DNA from: Actinomycetes bacterium
GTDB taxonomy: Bacteria > Actinomycetota > Thermoleophilia > Solirubrobacterales > 70-9
Length of the DNA stretch: 8,268 bases
Direction of reading: 5' to 3'
NCBI GenBank assembly: GCA_023434465.1
Contig: JAEYSQ010000061.1
Coordinates: forward strand, 1-8,268
Shown: positions 6,155 through 8,268 of the stretch, piece by piece
Layout of the letters: each line of letters begins with the position of its first letter
Numbering within the stretch: the first letter of the stretch is position 1
The notes under the pieces: model-generated
The model's database searches: none
Seen by the model: the letters and a program-made list of their open reading frames with translations, nothing else
What the model was told of the DNA's origin: nothing
Program-made: the position numbers and the translations under genes

Positions 6155-7737
6155 GTCGCTACCAGCACCTGATCACCGACGAGAATCGCAAGTGGTGGAC
6201 GCTGGGCGCGATGTGCCTGGCGCTGTTCATGGTGATGCTCGACAACACCGTGGTCAACGTCGCGCTGCCCTCGATTCAGCGCGACCTCGACACCTCGATC
6301 TCCGGCCTCGAATGGATCGTCAACGGATACACCCTCTCGTTCGCTGTGCTGCTCGCGGTCGGTGGGCGGATCGGCGACATCTTCGGCCGGCGCAGGGTTT
6401 TCGTGGTCGGCGTGATCATCTTCACCGTCGCCTCGACCACGGCCGGCTTCGCTCCGAGCAACTTCGCCCTGGTCGCCAGCCGCGTGCTCCAGGGCATCGG
6501 TGCCGCTTTCATGATGCCGGGCACACTCTCAATCATCACCGACGCCTTTCCGCCTCATGAGCGAGGCAAGGCGATCGGAACCTGGGCCGGCGTTTCGGCC
6601 CTCGCCCTGGCCGTCGGCCCGGTTCTCGGCGGGTTCCTCACCGAGGAGGTTTCCTGGCGGGCGATCTTCTACATCAACCTGCCGGTCGGCGTCTTGGCCG
6701 TGCTGGCCGCACTCTTCGTCGTCCGCGAGTCGCGTGACACGACGGTCGGCCGCAAGGTCGACTACCTCGGGGTCGGCGTCCTCACGGTCGCTCTTTCGGC
6801 CCTGGTCCTGGCGCTGATCGAAGGCAACTCGTGGGGTTGGGATTCGACCGCCGTCATCGCGCTGATCATCGCGGCGGTCGTCTCGCTGATCGCCTTCGTG
6901 CTGGCCGAGAACCGGGTCACCGCGCCGATCATCGAGTTCGGCCTCTTCAAGAGCCGTAACTTCATCGGGTCGGTGATCACCGCTTTCATCATCTCCTTCG
7001 CGATGATGGGCGTCTTCTTCTTCCTCGCCCTTTACATGCAGAACGTCCTCGGCTACACGGCCCTGGAGGCAGGGGTGAGGTTCCTGCCCACCACCCTGGT
7101 GATCATGGTGGTCTCACCGATCTCCGGACGCCTGGCCGACCGGATCGGACCACGTTGGCTGATCGTCGCCGGCATGACAATGATCGCGCTCTCGCTCTAC
7201 CTCTTCTCGACGATCGAGAACGGGACGACCTTCAGCGACATCCTGCCCAGCTTCATCATCCTCGGTGCGGGCATCGGGCTGACCATGTCCCCGATGTCGA
7301 CCGCGGCGATGAACGCGGTCCCGAAAACCAAGGCCGGGGTGGCCTCCGGTGTTCTCTCCATGTTCCGGATGGTCGGCGGCACCTTCGGCGTGGCCGCCCT
7401 CGGGGCCCTGTTCCAGAGCGAAGCCCGGGACCGGTTGGCTACCACCCTCAGCGGAGAGAACGGCCTGAGCGCGGCGCAGCAGAGCGAATTCGCGCATCAG
7501 CTGACCGGTGGCGTTCCCCAACTCGACGGAGTCTCGGCGGCCAAGGCCGACCGGCTCGTCGTCGCCGGGCACGACGCCTTCGTCTACGGACTGAGCCATG
7601 CGATGACCTTGTCGGTGGGGATCGCGGCAGCGGGCGTGCTGATTGCATTTCTCCTGATCGGCGGCAAGACCGAGTCGATGGACGAGGAAACCCAGGAGGC
7701 AGCCGAAATTGCCGAAGCGGCCTCACCAGTGGCCTGA
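6151..7737 (+). CDS. DHA2-family (EmrB/QacA-type) 14-TM MFS drug exporter
   Basis: A 528-aa drug:H+ antiporter of the inner membrane. It shows the DHA2 signatures: motif D1 LDNTVVNVALPSI with D31 in TM1, motif A GGRIGDIFGRRR (71-82), R111 in SRVLQGIGAAFMMPGTL, motif C LAVGPVLGGFL (about 153-163), and a second motif-A-like loop GRLADRIGPRW (326-336). About 14 hydrophobic helices can be counted. The long soluble loop between TM13 and TM14 (about 423-480) is usual in this family, and the C-terminus is acidic. The start is GTG at 6151, which shares GTGA with the TGA stop of the MarR gene; GGAAGGAG (6133-6140) lies 10 nt upstream as ribosome site. The overlap implies translational coupling with the repressor. 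There is no EmrA-like membrane fusion partner, as expected for an actinobacterial single-component pump. Substrate unknown; lipophilic drugs or an endogenous metabolite are the family norm. Confidence 0.93.
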   Translation: MSRYQHLITDENRKWWTLGAMCLALFMVMLDNTVVNVALPSIQRDLDTSISGLEWIVNGYTLSFAVLLAVGGRIGDIFGRRRVFVVGVIIFTVASTTAGFAPSNFALVASRVLQGIGAAFMMPGTLSIITDAFPPHERGKAIGTWAGVSALALAVGPVLGGFLTEEVSWRAIFYINLPVGVLAVLAALFVVRESRDTTVGRKVDYLGVGVLTVALSALVLALIEGNSWGWDSTAVIALIIAAVVSLIAFVLAENRVTAPIIEFGLFKSRNFIGSVITAFIISFAMMGVFFFLALYMQNVLGYTALEAGVRFLPTTLVIMVVSPISGRLADRIGPRWLIVAGMTMIALSLYLFSTIENGTTFSDILPSFIILGAGIGLTMSPMSTAAMNAVPKTKAGVASGVLSMFRMVGGTFGVAALGALFQSEARDRLATTLSGENGLSAAQQSEFAHQLTGGVPQLDGVSAAKADRLVVAGHDAFVYGLSHAMTLSVGIAAAGVLIAFLLIGGKTESMDEETQEAAEIAEAASPVA

Positions 7738-7791
7738 TCCGGTTGCTTCCCTACAATTTGCTGACTTGACGCCGAACCGCAGGAGCTTCGC
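7738..7791 (+). promoter_or_regulatory. Short intergenic region with possible -10 TACAAT and a ribosome site
   Basis: TACAAT (7752-7757) matches the -10 consensus at 5 of 6 positions, but no good -35 lies 16-19 bp upstream. AGGAG (7781-7785) lies 6 nt before the TTG at 7792 and is the reason for choosing that start. I see no terminator hairpin between the MFS stop and this gene, so read-through from the MarR-MFS operon is also possible. Confidence 0.35.
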
Positions 7792-8268
7792 TTGAACGTC
7801 CGAACGCTGAACCAATTCTCTGTCCTCAGCACCCTGGCCTCGGCCCTGGCGCTGGTCTGCGCGGTCACCGCGTTCCTCTTGATCGCCGGCACCGCCCAGG
7901 CAGCCAACGGCGGTGCCAACGCTGACGGCCCGGCCAAGGCCACGGTAAGGATCAAGCTGAAGGGCCTCAAGAAGCACCGGGCGACGATCATGCAGAAGGT
8001 CACCGTCAAGGGTTCGCTCAAGCCCTTTCGCAACTTGCAGAAGGTAAGGGTCTACCTCTACCGTGACGGCAAGCGATTCTCCGCCCGTCGGGTCAAGGTC
8101 AAAAAGGCCGGTGGGAACTACGGCAGCTTCAGGACCAGCTTCTACATCCGTAAAGGCACCCGCTACGGCGTCCGGGCCAAGTACTGGGGCAAGGCGGGTC
8201 ACCGTCCGGTCAGCAAGGACTCGACCGAACACAAGACCTTCCGGGTTCGCTACGTCGGACTTGCCCAC
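7792..8268 (+). CDS. Secreted basic protein with signal peptide, likely Ig-like beta domain (3'-truncated by window edge)
   Basis: The frame is open from TTG 7792 to the right edge (159 codons, no stop), with AGGAG 6 nt upstream. The start MNVRTLNQFS leads to a hydrophobic stretch (about 11-34) and a signal peptidase I site TAQA/AN after residue 37. The mature part is strongly Lys/Arg-rich and has alternating short strands: ATVRIKLKGL, QKVTVKGSLKP, QKVRVYLYRDGKRF, ARRVKVKKAG, YGSFRTSFYIRKGTRYGVRAKYWG, KTFRVRYVG. This is the pattern of a beta-sandwich (Ig-like) domain. In actinobacteria such modules often precede a peptidoglycan-active or peptidoglycan-binding domain, but no catalytic domain is visible here. 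I do not recognise the gene, and cell-wall function is inference. The opposite strand is also open here, but lacks these features. Confidence 0.8.
   Translation, partial: MNVRTLNQFSVLSTLASALALVCAVTAFLLIAGTAQAANGGANADGPAKATVRIKLKGLKKHRATIMQKVTVKGSLKPFRNLQKVRVYLYRDGKRFSARRVKVKKAGGNYGSFRTSFYIRKGTRYGVRAKYWGKAGHRPVSKDSTEHKTFRVRYVGLAH

Noticed and set aside
7723..8268. Open frame on - reaching the right edge
   Set aside because: The + frame here has a ribosome site, a signal peptide with AxA cleavage site and amphipathic beta strands. The - translation has none of these and overlaps the MFS end.
1..8268. CRISPR arrays, tRNA/rRNA genes, insertion sequences, phage or toxin-antitoxin genes, riboswitches
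   Set aside because: I saw no regularly spaced repeats, no cloverleaf-like sequences, no transposase or integrase motifs, and no small gene pairs with toxin-antitoxin features. Intergenic gaps are all under 170 bp.

Overview
The window is GC-rich chromosomal DNA with strong G/C preference at third codon positions. The protein families are a DUF4349 membrane protein, a LiaS/DesK-type sensor kinase with a NarL-type regulator, an MMPL exporter, a MarR repressor with a DHA2-family MFS pump, and a secreted basic beta-rich protein. Together these suggest a high-GC actinobacterium. Thermoleophilia/Solirubrobacterales is my best guess from the style of the DUF4349 tail, the kinase and the secreted protein, but this is an inference and not a database result. 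There is no tRNA, rRNA, insertion sequence, phage gene or CRISPR array.

Layout, left to right. (1) 1-371 (+): the C-terminal end of a DUF4349 protein. (2) 372-482: a convergent intergenic gap with a striking 19-bp-stem inverted repeat. (3) 483-2910 (-): a two-gene operon, with the sensor kinase first and the response regulator 19 bp behind it. (4) 2911-3072: a divergent intergenic region with a candidate palindromic operator. (5) 3073-5370 (+): an MMPL/RND-type transporter, followed by a clear intrinsic terminator. (6) 5428-5503: a compact promoter/operator region with two TTGACAA copies and a TTGCG-N4-CGCAA palindrome. (7) 5504-7737 (+): a MarR regulator and a 14-TM MFS exporter whose genes overlap by 4 nt. 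(8) 7792-8268 (+): the start of a secreted lysine/arginine-rich protein that runs off the window end. It uses a TTG start and is easy to miss.

How the genes probably work together: the region looks like an envelope-stress and efflux neighbourhood. The kinase/regulator pair lies divergent to the MMPL exporter and may control it. The MarR protein probably represses its own operon, including the MFS pump, by binding the palindrome in the promoter spacer and releasing when a ligand appears. These links come from gene order and DNA motifs only.

I did not find a clearly new multi-gene system. The most interesting unexplained signals are the long hairpin at 405-459, the two candidate operators, and the unannotated secreted protein at the right end.
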